A DNA stretch of 64,000 nucleotides. Origin: JALYXV01 sp963733505 (GTDB lineage: Bacteria > Actinomycetota > Acidimicrobiia > Acidimicrobiales > Palsa-688). Under the pieces are notes generated by a model. The model was not told where the DNA came from. It was given only the letters and a program-made list of their open reading frames with translations, and did no database searches. The translations under genes were made by a program, and so were the position numbers. Shown piece after piece: positions 34,894 to 45,081 of this stretch. The stretch covers positions 1 through 64,000 of the forward strand of contig CAVTDW010000027.1 of NCBI GenBank assembly GCA_963733505.1, written 5' to 3'. Each line of letters opens with the position of its first letter. Position 1 is the first letter of the stretch.

Positions 34894-36630
34894 TCCGGGT
34901 CGGCGGGATCCCCGGCGGCGCCCGCCATGGGCGGGATGCGAGGGGCGAGGGGCGCGGCCAGGGGCGGCGGCCCGGTCAACGGAGGCGGGACGGGTCGCAG
35001 GCCGTGGCCGAGGGGCGGCGGCCCGGGAATCGGCGGGGGGTAGGTGCCGAGGTCGGGCGGCGGGCCGGGCTGCTGGTCGAGCCATGGGCGGTCGTCGTCT
35101 TCGGTCACGTCGGGGGGTGGCGCCGTCCAGGGAGTCGTTCCGAAGGGGATGGTGGCCCCTACCGGGGGGTTCGGCGCGGGAGTCACGGGCGGTCGGGCCG
35201 GCTTGGTCGGGGCGGGCTTGGTCGGGGCGGGCTTGGTCGGGGCGGGCTTGGTCCGGCCGGGCCTGGTCCGGGCGGCCGGGGCGCGAACACCCGGCCACCA
35301 CTGCGGCAGTTGGCCCAGGCGGGCCATTCGGGTGCCGGTCACGTAGACCACCGCCGCCAGCGCCCCCGCCACGGTCACAACGAAGAAACCGGTGCGCAAC
35401 GACATCACGATCACCACCGGAGCCAGCCCGCCAATCACCCACACGAGCTGGAAGACGGCCTCGAAGCGCCCGAATGCCCGGCCCTGCGTGGCGACCGGAA
35501 CATGGCGCTGCACCAGGGCGTCGAACGCCAACTTGGCCACACCGGCCGACACGCCGACCACACCCGCCAGGAGCGACGCCGCGGGGCGGCTGTTGAACGT
35601 GTCGAAGAGAATGGCCAGAATGCCCGCGACCGCCAGCATGGCCGACGCGCCAGCGAGGATCATCTCCTCGCGCAGGCGCCCCCGCAACCACGGCGCGGCG
35701 GCGGCACCGATCAGGTTGCCGCCGATGCTGCAGGCCAGGACCACCCCGTACCACCAGGCCGGAGCGTGGCTGTTGCGAAACCCGAACGCCACGAGGAACG
35801 TCATGAACCCGACGATCAACCGCAGCATCCCCATGGCGAACGCCGCCACCTGGATGGCGCCGGGCGGCAACGGTTTGGCCCGGATGTCACGGCGGGCGGC
35901 CGGTGCCGGAAACTCCCCCTCGGCGACGAGGACCTCGGTGTGATCGGCCTCGGGCGTCACCGTTTCTCGCTGCTCGGTGACCTGGAGGCGCAGCGCGCTG
36001 GCGGCGCAGGCCACGAAGACGAGTACGTCGACCCGCAGGAGCCAGGCGGCGCTGCCCAACTTCAGGAGGGCGACGCCGGGGATGGCGATCAGGAAACCGG
36101 CCACCGCTCCGCTGACCGCCAGCTTGGAGTTGGCCTCGACCAGATCCTGGGGCCGTTCGACGGCCGACGGTACGAGCGTCGCCTTGGCGACGGTGTACCC
36201 CTTCGAGCACACGAGGGTCAGGAATGCCGCCGGGAACAGCAGCAGGCTGTTGATGTACCGGGCCATCAGGATGCAGGCCAGCGGCGCGGCCGATGGCCGT
36301 GGCGACCACCATCATCCGCCGGCCGCCCTTGGTCTTGTCGATGATCGGGCCGAGAAGCGGGGCCACGACCGCGAAGGGGGCAATGGTGAGTACCAGGGTG
36401 AGCGCCACCCGGCCCCGGGCCGCGTGCAGGTCAGTATTGAAGAAAATCGAGCCCGCCAGAGCGAGGGTGACCAGCGCGTCGCCGCCCAGTGACAGGACGT
36501 GGGTGATCATCAGCCGGCTGAACGCCGAGGCGGTGAACGCTTCTTGCCCACGGCGCTGACGGTCGCTGTTCAGCCGAAACGCGTTGCCGAGGGCCTCGGA
36601 CAACGAGGAGCCGGACCGAGGGGCATCCAC
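34890..36630 (-). CDS. MFS transporter with Pro-rich tail, one frameshift
   Basis: About eleven to twelve membrane helices are read across two frames. The first 115 residues (FSRLMITHVLSLGGDALVTL, then IIDKTKGGRRMMVVATAIG) continue in another frame as LACILMARYINSLLLFPAAF. Removing one base near 36281-36292 joins them. The loop after helix 2 (DKTKGGRR) is the usual MFS motif A region. The last 110 residues are Pro-rich and carry four KPAPT repeats. The substrate is unknown. The stop overlaps the phosphodiesterase start. Confidence 0.75.
35202..35262 (-). repeat. 15-bp tandem repeat in the MFS tail
   Basis: GGCTTGGTCGGGGCG is repeated about four times, encoding Lys-Pro-Ala-Pro-Thr units. The last copy is degenerate (GGCTTGGTCCGGCCG). 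Confidence 0.7.
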
Positions 36631-36664
36631 GATCTCAGCCTAAAGGGTTCAGAGTGCCCCGCAG

Positions 36665-37595
36665 GTGGCGAAAAAGACCCCCAAACTGGACCTTAAGGTT
36701 CAGTCGAAATGGGTCGATGACGCATATATGTCGAATCTCTGGAAGGCGTTGCGCGACGTGTCACGGGACGTCGACCCGACCGTCGGTTTCGAGTCAACGG
36801 CCCACGGACAGGACGCCGACGCCATGACGGCCGGGCCACCGGCTGTCCACGAGGTCGCCGCTCCCTTGGAGGTCACGGAGAATATCGTTGCCGCCCCGCC
36901 CGTGCGCCCGGAAACCCCGCGACCGGCCAGCCCTGTGCGCCGGCCCCTGAGCGCCCCGCGGGCCCGACCGGCGGCCGCCACGACCCCGGCGGAGCCCAAC
37001 CAACGTTTGGCGCCACTGCAGTCGCCGTTGCGCCGACCGCTCGGCACGGCGCTGCAGTTCGACCCGCCGAAGGACAACAACGTCGTTCGCCCACCCCAGT
37101 TCAATCCGGTCTCGGGACCGGCCCCCGGCCCCAGCTGGGCGTCGCCTTTGAGCGCCGTTCCCGAGACGACGGTCGAACCGCCGGAAGTCCGTGCCCCAGG
37201 CCCCGCGGCACCCCCGAGGCCCCGCCTGGCCTCGATTCTGGAGTCACGGCTGCCTGGGCCGAGTGGCCCGGTCGAACCGCGCCTCGCGCCCGGCGGACCT
37301 CGCCTCACCGCGTCGCCTCCCCCGCCCGCTGCGCCCGCGCCTTATGGCGCCGGCTGCCAGCGCGCCCCGGTCAGGCGGCACTGTCCGCCCGGCCATGAAC
37401 GGGGCATCGATCGCCCCGTCGACGGGGCTGCCCGATGCCCTGAAGCCCTTCGCCCCAGGCGCACCGAACATCCAGATGGACGTGGCGGCGCTGTCATTGT
37501 CACCGCGATGGAAGCCGGGCGACGACGACGTCATGCCGAGCGACGGGCACAAGGGTCCTCGACGGCCCCGCCTGCGGGATCGCCTCCCCTGGTAG
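36665..37595 (+). CDS. Pro-rich protein with conserved ends, one frameshift
   Basis: The GTG start opens a conserved-looking N-terminus (KKTPKLDLKVQSKWVDDAYM, then SNLWKALRDVSRDVD). A Pro-Ala-Arg-rich middle follows. The natural end (PNIQMDVAALSLSPRWKPGD to RLRDRLPW) lies in another frame, and one base removed near 37320-37345 restores it. No domain is recognised. It is convergent with the PhoB-type gene, two bases away. Confidence 0.5.
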
Positions 37596-37596
37596 G

Positions 37597-38301
37597 TCAG
37601 ACCTTGGCGGCCTCGAACTTGTAGCCCAGCCCGCGGATCGTCGTGATCCGCCGAGGGACAGAGGGGTCGTCCTCGACCTTGGAGCGGAGACGCTTGACGT
37701 GGACGTCGAGCGTCTTGGTGTCGCCGACGTAGTGGGGTCCCCACACCCGGTCGATGAGCGTTTCGCGGGTCAACACCCGCCCGGCGTTGGTCAGGAGCAG
37801 TTCGAGCAGCTCGAACTCTTTGAGCGGCAACGACACCGATCGGTCGCGGACGTACACCTCATGTCGCTCCGGGTCGAGGCGGACGTCGCCTACCTCCAAC
37901 ACGTCGCCGCCTGGCGGCGTGTCGTTCGTCGCCGGGGCGCGGCGGAGGACCGCCCGCATCCGAGCCACCAGCTCGCGGAGCCGGTAGGGCTTGGTGACGT
38001 AGTCGTCGGCGCCCACTTCCAGGCCCACGACCGTGTCGATCTCACCGCTCTTGGCCGTGACCATGATGATGGGAACCCGGGAGCGGGAGCGCAGTTCCCG
38101 GCACACGTCGATACCCGACAGCCGGGGCAGCATGACGTCGAGCAGCACCAGGTCGGGGCGTACCAGGTCGAACATGGCGACCGCCTCGACGCCGTCGCGG
38201 GCCACCTTGACCAGGAATCCCTCCCGTTTCAGTCCCACCACGAGTGCTTCGACGAACGACTCCTCATCCTCGACGACGAGCACCGTGGGCGGATCAGCCA
38301 A
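37597..38301 (-). CDS. PhoB/RegX3-type response regulator
   Basis: The receiver domain has the acidic VVEDEE, the phospho-acceptor in LVLLDVMLP and the Lys in VTKPYRLREL. The winged-helix domain of OmpR type ends the protein (RIWGPHYVGD-like, then VDVHVKRLRSKVE and IRGLGYKF). The best start is TTG at 38301, with AAGGAGG exactly 6 bases before it. The kinase gene ends 8 bases inside it. Its place after the pst genes and kinase marks it as the phosphate-starvation regulator that would bind the PHO box upstream of pstS. Confidence 0.88.
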   Translation of the reverse strand: MADPPTVLVVEDEESFVEALVVGLKREGFLVKVARDGVEAVAMFDLVRPDLVLLDVMLPRLSGIDVCRELRSRSRVPIIMVTAKSGEIDTVVGLEVGADDYVTKPYRLRELVARMRAVLRRAPATNDTPPGGDVLEVGDVRLDPERHEVYVRDRSVSLPLKEFELLELLLTNAGRVLTRETLIDRVWGPHYVGDTKTLDVHVKRLRSKVEDDPSVPRRITTIRGLGYKFEAAKV

Positions 38302-39717
38302 CGCCAGCCTCCTTGTCATTGCGGGTTGCGGCCTGGGAGGCTCGGGAGCCGTTGGGCAGCCGGAGCCGGAACGTCGACCCCTCTCCCTCGCGGGAATCCA
38401 GGGTCACCTCGCCGCCGTGGTTGCCGGCCACGTGGCGCACGATCGAGAGGCCGAGACCGGTGCCACCCGTGTCCCGGGACCGGGCCCGATCGACACGGTA
38501 AAACCGTTCGAAGACCCGCTCGAGATCACGAGACGGTATTCCGATGCCGTGGTCGGCGACGCTGAGAACGATCCAGTCGTCGTCACAGGACACGTCGACC
38601 TGGACCGCCGAGCCCGGCTCGGAGTACTTGATGGCGTTGTCGACCAGGTTGTGCACCGCCGATATCAGCTGGCGCCGGTCGCCGAGGACGACGGGGTCCC
38701 GCGATGGTTCGGTGACTTCGAGGCGGATGCCCCGATGCTCGGCGACGGGACGCAGGCGGTCCACGGCCTGGCCGACGATGAGGTGCAGGGCCACGGGTTC
38801 GGTGCTCGGCGACTCCTGAGCCTCGATGCGCGAGAGGTCGAGGAGGTCTTCGATGATGCGGCCCAGGCGTTCGGCCTCGGTGCGCATGCGATGCGAGAGC
38901 CGGGCGACGACCGCCGGATCGTCTTCGTCTTCCAAGGTCTCGGCCACCAGGCTGAGCGCACCCACGGGGGTCTTGAGCTCGTGGCTGATGTTGGCGACGA
39001 AATCGCGGCGGACCGCCTCGAGCCGGCGTTTCTCCGAGACGTCCTCGATGATGGCGACCGCGCCCGACGGGTGGCCCGACTCGACCAGCGGCCGGGCCCG
39101 GATGGCGAGCGTGCGCCGAGGCGGTGAGAACAGTTCGATGCTCTCCTCGGCGCTGCGGCCTTGCAGAGCGGAGGCCAGGAGTTCGCCCAAGGCCCGTTCG
39201 GCCAGGGCCTCGCTGTGACGGGCGCCGACAAAGCTGGCGGCCTGGGGGTTTCGATAGACGATGGCCCCGGCCTGATCGGCGATGACGACACCTTCGGGGA
39301 CATGGGCCAAGGCGGCCGCCAGGCGATGGGTGGTCGCCTCCACCTCGGCCAGGCGGGAGGTGGCACGGGTGACCGCGGCCTCCACCAGGCGCAACATGGC
39401 GTCGACGCTGGTCGGGACCTCGGTGCCGGCGAGCGCCGAGCGCGAGGTCGTTGTCGCTGCCGTTCACTTCGACGTTGTCCGACGGTCCCCCGGCTACGCC
39501 CGCGCTTGCGCCCACAACCGCGAGGCCGGCGCCGTTCGTGCTCGACGCTTCGCTGCCGGCGGGGCCGTTCGGCGCCGCCGAGGCGCTGCTCGCTCTGCCA
39601 TCGAGCGTCGCGCCACCGACCCCCGGCTCGAGGGCGAGCACCAGCGGGGGCCGAGACGACGACCGCGTCCAGCCGGGCCAGGGCGACCGCCACCCGGCGG
39701 AGCACGGCGGCGCGCAT
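38294..39717 (-). CDS. PhoR/SenX3-type histidine kinase, two frameshifts
   Basis: The kinase core is clear: PAS-like (HVPEGVVIADQAGAIVYRNP), H-box NISHELKTPVGALS, N-box NLVDNAIKYSEPG, and G-boxes DHGIGIPSRDLE and GTGLGLSIVRH. This is the usual PhoR/SenX3 layout. The N-terminal 95 residues lie in two other frames. ATG 39717 (MRAAVLRRVAVALARLDAVV) overlaps the pstA stop by one base, and single-base removals at the G run at 39646-39650 and near 39431-39440 join it to the core. Without them the only start is the unsupported ATG 39397. It probably lacks a true membrane helix at the N-terminus, although one weak hydrophobic stretch is present. Confidence 0.8.
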
Positions 39718-40607
39718 CAGCGCCTGTCCCCCACCGGCACCGCGGTCACGGGCGCCTTCACGGTCAGACGGGAGGACACCAGTCGGGCCACCATGGTGAG
39801 CACCAGCACCATGACGATGAGGGTCAAGGCGGCACCCCAGGCGCGCTGCTGGGCTCCGGCGAACGGTTGCGACGCGTTGACGAAGATCTGCGCCGAAAGC
39901 GTGGTGTTGGAGCCCTTGAAGTCGTTCCAGTTGGACCGCGACTGGAGGGCGCCAATGGTGAACAGCAACGGCGCCGTCTCGCCCGCCGCCCGGGCAATGG
40001 CCAGCAGGCACCCACTGGTGATGCCCGGAAGCGCCGCCGGTATGACCACGGTGAGGACGGTCCGCGATTTCGTCGTGCCCAAGGCGTAGCTGGCCTCGCG
40101 CAACTCCCGGGGCACGAGCGCCAGCATCGACTCGGTGGAGCGGATCACGATCGGCAACATCAAACAGGCGAGGGCCAGCGACCCACCCAGGCCGGTGAAC
40201 TTGTGGGTCTTCAGCGTGAAGGCGGTGAAGACGAACAGGCCCATGACGATGGACGGAACACCCGCCATGACGTCGCTCATGAAACGGATGACCCGGGCCA
40301 GGTGGTTGCCCGCCCCGTACTCGGTGACGTAGATGGCGCCCAGTATCCCGAGCGGGATGGCGATGGCCGCGGCCCAGAACGTGATGACCAGCGTCCCGAC
40401 GATGGCCGGTGCCATACCCGGCCCCTTGCGCAGGGGCGGGGGGATCGGTTTGGTCAGGAATTTCCAGCTGATCGCCGGCGCACCCCGCTGCACCACGTAC
40501 ACGACGAGTAGCAGGAGCGGGATGGCCGCGAGGGCAACGGTCAGGAAGATGAGGCTGGTGGCCAACCGATTGCGGAACCTCCGCCCCGGCGCGATCGACG
40601 ACGTCAA
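39717..40607 (-). CDS. pstA: Phosphate ABC transporter permease PstA
   Basis: Six membrane helices are seen, with the EAA-type loop REASYALGTTKSRTVLTVVI before helix 5. VIVMGLFVF-like and GAIYVTEYG segments are typical of PstA. The start given is TTG 40607, which has no good ribosome binding site. An ATG at 40656 overlaps the pstC stop (ATGA) but opens a different frame (MSVDTPAPALVAL), so another single-base indel may separate it from the body. The protein forms the membrane channel with PstC. Confidence 0.88.
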   Translation of the reverse strand: MTSSIAPGRRFRNRLATSLIFLTVALAAIPLLLLVVYVVQRGAPAISWKFLTKPIPPPLRKGPGMAPAIVGTLVITFWAAAIAIPLGILGAIYVTEYGAGNHLARVIRFMSDVMAGVPSIVMGLFVFTAFTLKTHKFTGLGGSLALACLMLPIVIRSTESMLALVPRELREASYALGTTKSRTVLTVVIPAALPGITSGCLLAIARAAGETAPLLFTIGALQSRSNWNDFKGSNTTLSAQIFVNASQPFAGAQQRAWGAALTLIVMVLVLTMVARLVSSRLTVKAPVTAVPVGDRR

Positions 40608-40652
40608 CAGCGACGACGAGGGCGACGAGGGCGGGTGCCGGGGTGTCGACGC

Positions 40653-41642
40653 TCATGAGGTCCCCAGCGCCCGCTCGGCGCGGGTCACGAACGCCCGGGC
40701 GACCATGTTGATCACGATCGTGATGGCGAACAACACCACGCCGAGGCCGATCAGCGCCGCTTGGAAGGTCCCCGACGACTCGCCGAACTGGTTGGCGATG
40801 ACCGCCGCCATGGCGTCGCCGGGGTGGAACAGGCTCAACGTGATGGACGGGACCGAACCGATCACCAGCGCCACGGCGATCGTCTCGCCCATCGCCCGAC
40901 CGAGGCCGAGCATGACCGCACCGACGACGCCCGAGCGGCCGTAGCCGAGGATCGACGTGCGCATCATCTCCCAGCGGGTGGCGCCCAACGCCAGGGCCGC
41001 CTCCTTCTGGGCTGCGGGAACGGTGGCGAACACCTCACGGGTCAAGGAGGTGATGATCGGGGTGATCATCATGGCCACGATCAGCCCGGCGGTGAAGAAG
41101 CTCCGGCCCGAGGACCCCCGGAAGATCCGGTCGAGGAGGGGGACGCCGGCGAAGATGTTCGACACCTGCCCGTAGAAGTGGCCGAGCGGCTTCTGGAGGG
41201 CCAGGATCCCCCACAGACCGAACACGACCGAGGGGATCGCCGCCATGAGGTCGAGCACATAGACGACGGGGAGGCGAAGCCGGCGGGGCGCCACCTCGCT
41301 CAGGAACAGGGCCATACCCAAGCTGACGGGCACCGCCAGCACCAGGGCGATCAACGAGATGCCAAGGGTGCCGTAGATAAACGCCAGGCCACCGAAGTGG
41401 GGATGGCCCGTCGCCGGTGACGGGTTCCAGTTGCGGCTGGTGAGGAACCCGAGGCCTTCGGAGCGGAAGGCAGGCATGGCCTTGTTGGTCGTGAAGATGG
41501 CAATCAGCGCCAAGATCGCCAGGACGGCCAGGCCGCACGCCAGGGTGACGACCCGGAACGTCTTGTCGGCCACACGGGGACCGCCGGCCCTCAGCGTCGG
41601 CGGCGGCGCCGGGGGCTGCGGGTGGATCGCGGTGGCGGTCAT
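40653..41642 (-). CDS. pstC: Phosphate ABC transporter permease PstC
   Basis: Six membrane helices, the PstC signature GTLGISLIALVLAVPVSLGM and the EAA-type loop KEAALALGATRWEMMRTSIL identify it. The start is ATG 41642 (MTATAIHPQPP). The periplasmic loop (RNWNPSPATGHPHFGG) is as in the family. It lies about 145 bases after pstS on the same strand and overlaps the possible pstA ATG. Confidence 0.9.
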   Translation of the reverse strand: MTATAIHPQPPAPPPTLRAGGPRVADKTFRVVTLACGLAVLAILALIAIFTTNKAMPAFRSEGLGFLTSRNWNPSPATGHPHFGGLAFIYGTLGISLIALVLAVPVSLGMALFLSEVAPRRLRLPVVYVLDLMAAIPSVVFGLWGILALQKPLGHFYGQVSNIFAGVPLLDRIFRGSSGRSFFTAGLIVAMMITPIITSLTREVFATVPAAQKEAALALGATRWEMMRTSILGYGRSGVVGAVMLGLGRAMGETIAVALVIGSVPSITLSLFHPGDAMAAVIANQFGESSGTFQAALIGLGVVLFAITIVINMVARAFVTRAERALGTS

Positions 41643-41787
41643 CGGCGGCGCTCCCGAGCGCATCGGTTGGAGAACGTGACGAACGTGCCACGCGATGGCG
41701 ACCAACCCCTGCCGTCGCGCGCGCCGTCGAGGCTACTGCGGGCGCCGGCGGAACCGGCGGCGACACCGGTCGCAACCGGCTGCGCCA

Positions 41788-42903
41788 CTACGGGATGACC
41801 AGCGCGTCGAGCTGGGCCCGGGACTTGGTGAGCAGGTCGCCCTGTAAGGCGGCGTACCCGGTGGTCTGCGCCACCGACGTCTGCCCCGTCGTGAGGAGGA
41901 ACGAGAGGAACGCCTTCAGCGCCAGGCCCGTGTTGTGGTCGGTCTGGGTCTTGTAGGTGACCACCCACGTCGGTGACGTGATCGGGTAGGCGGCAGCCGC
42001 CGAGGCGTCGGTCGGGTCGTAGGTCAGATCGGGATTGATCTGGGCCGCAGCCACTGCGGCCGATGCGCCCTGCAAGGTGGGGGCGACGGTCTGGCCGGCG
42101 CTGTTCTTGATCGACGCCACCTTCAGGCTCGCGGCCTGGGCAGTGGCGAAGTCGACATAGCCGATGCCGCCGTCGGTCGACTGCACCGTTTGGGCGACCC
42201 CCTGGTTGCCGTTGCCGGTGGCGCCGCCGAGCGTGGTCGGGTACGTGTTCGAGTTGCCGTAGGTCCAGTCGGTCGGATCGGCCTTGCCCAAATAGAGGGT
42301 GAAGTTGTGGGTGGTCCCCGAGCCGTCCGAGCGGTGCACCGCGGTGATCTTGGTGTTCGGCAGGGTGACACCCGTGTTGTCCGCCGCGATGGTGGGATCG
42401 TTCCAGGTGGTGATCTTGCCCGCGAAGATCTTGGCCAGGGTGGCTCCGCTGAACACCAGGGTCTTGCTCACGCCGCTCACGTTGTACGAAACGGTGATGG
42501 GCGCGGCCACCGTCGGGAAGTACAGCACCGCGGCGGCGCCGCCATAGGGTCCGTAGTCCTTGATCGGCGCGTCGGTGCCGGCGTACTGGACCAGCTTGTT
42601 CTGCAGGTCGGTCAAGCCCTTGCTCGACCCGCCCCCGCCGTAGGTCACGTTGACGCTGGAGTACAACGAGTGGAACTCGGTGACGGCTTCCTGGTCGAAG
42701 GCCAGCTGGAAGGTCGATCCCGAGCCGTTCAACGTGGCGGGTGCCAGCTTGATGGTCGTCGTGGTGGCACCCCCCGCCGGCGTGGTGGTCGACGTCGACG
42801 ACTTGGACCCGCCGCAGGCCCCGGCCACCAAACCCAAGGCGGCGACGGCCGTGACGGCCACCACCCGCGGACGACGGCCTCGGTGGGCCAGCACGGTTGA
42901 CAT
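41788..42903 (-). CDS. pstS: Phosphate-binding lipoprotein PstS
   Basis: A lipobox (GLVAGACGG) is followed by a Ser-Thr linker and a binding-protein domain. Phosphate ligands are seen in LNGSGSTFQLAF and in HRSDGSGTTHNFTLYL, the latter containing the canonical SDGSGTT loop. The protein captures phosphate outside the membrane for PstCAB. The PHO box about 70 bases upstream predicts induction when phosphate is scarce. Confidence 0.95.
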   Translation of the reverse strand: MSTVLAHRGRRPRVVAVTAVAALGLVAGACGGSKSSTSTTTPAGGATTTTIKLAPATLNGSGSTFQLAFDQEAVTEFHSLYSSVNVTYGGGGSSKGLTDLQNKLVQYAGTDAPIKDYGPYGGAAAVLYFPTVAAPITVSYNVSGVSKTLVFSGATLAKIFAGKITTWNDPTIAADNTGVTLPNTKITAVHRSDGSGTTHNFTLYLGKADPTDWTYGNSNTYPTTLGGATGNGNQGVAQTVQSTDGGIGYVDFATAQAASLKVASIKNSAGQTVAPTLQGASAAVAAAQINPDLTYDPTDASAAAAYPITSPTWVVTYKTQTDHNTGLALKAFLSFLLTTGQTSVAQTTGYAALQGDLLTKSRAQLDALVIP

Positions 42904-42968
42904 AGGTGGACCTCCAGGTTTGGACAGCGACGAACCTAGAAACTGCGGGTAACGCTCCGACGAGGTCC

Positions 42969-42991
42969 AGGTGAACGGCGGATGAACGACG
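42969..42991 (-). promoter_or_regulatory. PHO box (PhoB/PhoP-type operator)
   Basis: On the minus strand GTTCATCCGCC is followed directly by GTTCACCTGGA, two 11-base direct repeat units of the form seen in Streptomyces PHO boxes. A weaker GTTACCCGC follows 22 bases on. It lies in the pstS-pstB divergent region, so one operator could serve both genes. Confidence 0.7.
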
Positions 42992-43131
42992 CCTTAACAT
43001 CAGAAGACCGACGCCGTTTGCAGTGGCGTTTCCCGACGAAGTCGATTTGTATCACCTTGGGGCCCGCAAGAATGATCCTGGCAACGCCGCACCCCGGCAC
43101 GCCGCCACACGTGATGGCCAAAGGTAAGGGA

Positions 43132-44016
43132 ATGCCCGACGACACCACAGTGATCACCCCCACCGGCCTCGGGACGGGCCTGAGCAGGAAGCCCGAAGTG
43201 GGTGCGGGGCGCGACGAGGTCGAAACGTCCGACGCCGCCGATCCGGTCTTCTCCGTCCAGGACCTCAGCTTCTATTACGGCTCCTATCGCGCGGTCCGCA
43301 ACGTGTCGATGGACATCCGGCCGCGGGAAATCACGGCCCTCATCGGTCCGTCGGGGTGCGGCAAGAGCACCCTGCTGCGGTGCTTCAACCGGATGAACGA
43401 CCTGATCCCGGGCACCCGCATCGACGGCCGGATCACGTTTCACGGCGAGGATCTGTACCACCCCAAGGTCGACCCGATCGAGGTGCGACGGCGCATCGGG
43501 ATGGTCTTCCAGAAGCCCAACCCTTTTCCCAAGTCCATCTTCGACAACGTGGCCTTCGGCCCGAAGGTCAACGGCTTCCCCCGCTCGGAGTTGAAGGACC
43601 TCGTCGAGGACTCGCTGCAACGGGCCGCCTTGTGGGACGAGGTCAAGGACAAGCTGAAGCAGAGCGCCTTCTCCTTGTCGGGTGGCCAGCAGCAGCGGCT
43701 GTGCATCGCCCGGGCGATCGCCGTGAAGCCGTCGGTCATCTTGATGGACGAGCCGTGCTCGGCCCTCGACCCCATCGCCACCATCCGGATCGAGGAGCTG
43801 TTGAGCGAGCTGAAGAACAGCTACACGATCATCGTCGTGACCCACAACATGCAGCAGGCGGCCCGGGTCTCGGACCGCACCGCGTTCATGACCGCCGAGG
43901 TCAACGACAAGGGTGTCCGCTGCGGGGTGCTGGTCGAGTACGACCGCACCGACCGGATCTTCACCACGCCGCGCGACAAGCGCACCGACGACTACATCAC
44001 CGGCCGCTTCGGATAG
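43132..44016 (+). CDS. pstB: Phosphate ABC transporter ATPase PstB
   Basis: The ABC motifs are complete: GPSGCGKST (Walker A), LSGGQQQRLCIARA (signature), ILMDEPCSALDP (Walker B) and VTHNMQQA (H-loop). FQKPNPFPKSIFDNVA is diagnostic of PstB. The start is taken as ATG 43132 (MPDDTTVI) with AAAGG upstream; ATG 43114 is an alternative. It is placed divergently from pstSCA rather than behind pstA, so stoichiometry must rest on two promoters. No phoU follows. Confidence 0.95.
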   Translation: MPDDTTVITPTGLGTGLSRKPEVGAGRDEVETSDAADPVFSVQDLSFYYGSYRAVRNVSMDIRPREITALIGPSGCGKSTLLRCFNRMNDLIPGTRIDGRITFHGEDLYHPKVDPIEVRRRIGMVFQKPNPFPKSIFDNVAFGPKVNGFPRSELKDLVEDSLQRAALWDEVKDKLKQSAFSLSGGQQQRLCIARAIAVKPSVILMDEPCSALDPIATIRIEELLSELKNSYTIIVVTHNMQQAARVSDRTAFMTAEVNDKGVRCGVLVEYDRTDRIFTTPRDKRTDDYITGRFG

Positions 44017-44046
44017 GCAGGCGGGAAAATGCCTCGACCGCGGCGG

Positions 44047-44502
44047 CTAGTGCGGCTCCCAGGCATCGGGCTGTTGCGCCAGCTCCACGACCGCCGAGGG
44101 GAGCGGGCCGTCAACCAGGTCGGCCAGGGTGACCTGCTCCAGAACGCTCCGCAGGCTGGCCCGTACCGCGATCCATACGTCCGATAGCCGGGCCGCCGCT
44201 CCGGCGTAGTCGATCGTCTCGGGGCGCTGGCCCCGGACATTGGCCAGCGGGCCGTCCACCGCCCGGATGATGTCCGCCATCGTGATCTCGGCCGCCGGGC
44301 GGGCCAACCAGTAACCGCCCTCGGCACCGCGCTGGCTGAGCAGGATGCTGGCGTGGCGCAGCTCCGAGAGGATGTTCTCCAGGAACTTGGACGGAATGTG
44401 CTGCGAGTGAGCCAGCCGCTCGCTCTTGATCGGGCCGGGGCCGGCCGCCGCCAGTTCCGCCAGGGCTCGGATCGCGTAGTCGGCTCGCGCCGAGATCTGC
44501 AT
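44047..44502 (-). CDS. Rrf2-family regulator
   Basis: The winged-helix start MQISARADYAIRALAELA and KFLENILSELRHA are typical of Rrf2. The dimerisation helix follows. The three cysteines that hold an iron-sulfur cluster in IscR and NsrR are absent, so it probably does not sense through such a cluster. It lies 18 bases after the sixA gene on the same strand and is convergent with pstB. Confidence 0.85.
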   Translation of the reverse strand: MQISARADYAIRALAELAAAGPGPIKSERLAHSQHIPSKFLENILSELRHASILLSQRGAEGGYWLARPAAEITMADIIRAVDGPLANVRGQRPETIDYAGAAARLSDVWIAVRASLRSVLEQVTLADLVDGPLPSAVVELAQQPDAWEPH

Positions 44503-44519
44503 GAACCCATTCTTGCCGC

Positions 44520-44981
44520 TTAGTGGCGGGGCGGGATGTACGTGGCGCTGACGAACCTTCCGTTCTTGGACTCAAGTACCCAGGTCGAGCCCTTGGCCTG
44601 GCGAGGCGCCGGGCCCAGCTCGAGGTGATCCTCGTCGGCGAGGGCCACCAGGATCTCGGGGATCACGTCGCCATGGGTGCACAGCGCCACGTGGCTGCCC
44701 TGCAGCGAACGCACGAGGTTGACGGCGTCGAGCGCCGCCCCCTCGGCCAGCTCGTCCACCTCCTCGACCTTCAAGCCCAACTCGTCGGCCAGCGGCTTCA
44801 CCGTTTCGACGCACCGCCGGTACGGGCTCGACAGCACCCGAGACGGTGCCCACGGCTCCAACTGTTCGATCAGCGCTTTGGCCTGACGCCTCCCCTTGTC
44901 CGACACGGGCCGCAATCGGTCGTCGCCTTTCCACTCCTTGCGGCTCCCCGCCGCGGCATGGCGAATGAGCAAAACGGTCAT
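44520..44981 (-). CDS. SixA-type histidine phosphatase
   Basis: The branch-2-like histidine phosphatase motifs are present: catalytic LLIRHAAAG, SPYRRCVETV, and the second His in LCTHGDVIPEI. The length of 153 fits SixA. These proteins remove phosphate from phosphohistidine. The exact target is unknown. It is the first gene of a leftward pair with rrf2 and is divergent from the sortase. Confidence 0.82.
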   Translation of the reverse strand: MTVLLIRHAAAGSRKEWKGDDRLRPVSDKGRRQAKALIEQLEPWAPSRVLSSPYRRCVETVKPLADELGLKVEEVDELAEGAALDAVNLVRSLQGSHVALCTHGDVIPEILVALADEDHLELGPAPRQAKGSTWVLESKNGRFVSATYIPPRH

Positions 44982-45081
44982 CGGCCTAAGTCTTGCATTC
45001 TCGACGATCGCTCACATCGGAGGCCGTCGTCGCGTCAGCTGGCCGGTCTCGGCGGGAGTCCACGCCTACAATGGCCTCACG

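Noticed and set aside
34894..35754. Long upstream extension of the phosphodiesterase frame
   Set aside because: It is antisense-like Gly-Arg-rich sequence overlapping the MFS gene. The start GTG 34893 with GTGA overlap is better.
44896..45081. Upstream start for the sortase
   Set aside because: The added residues are low in sense and overlap the sixA gene. ATG 45082 gives a normal N-terminus.
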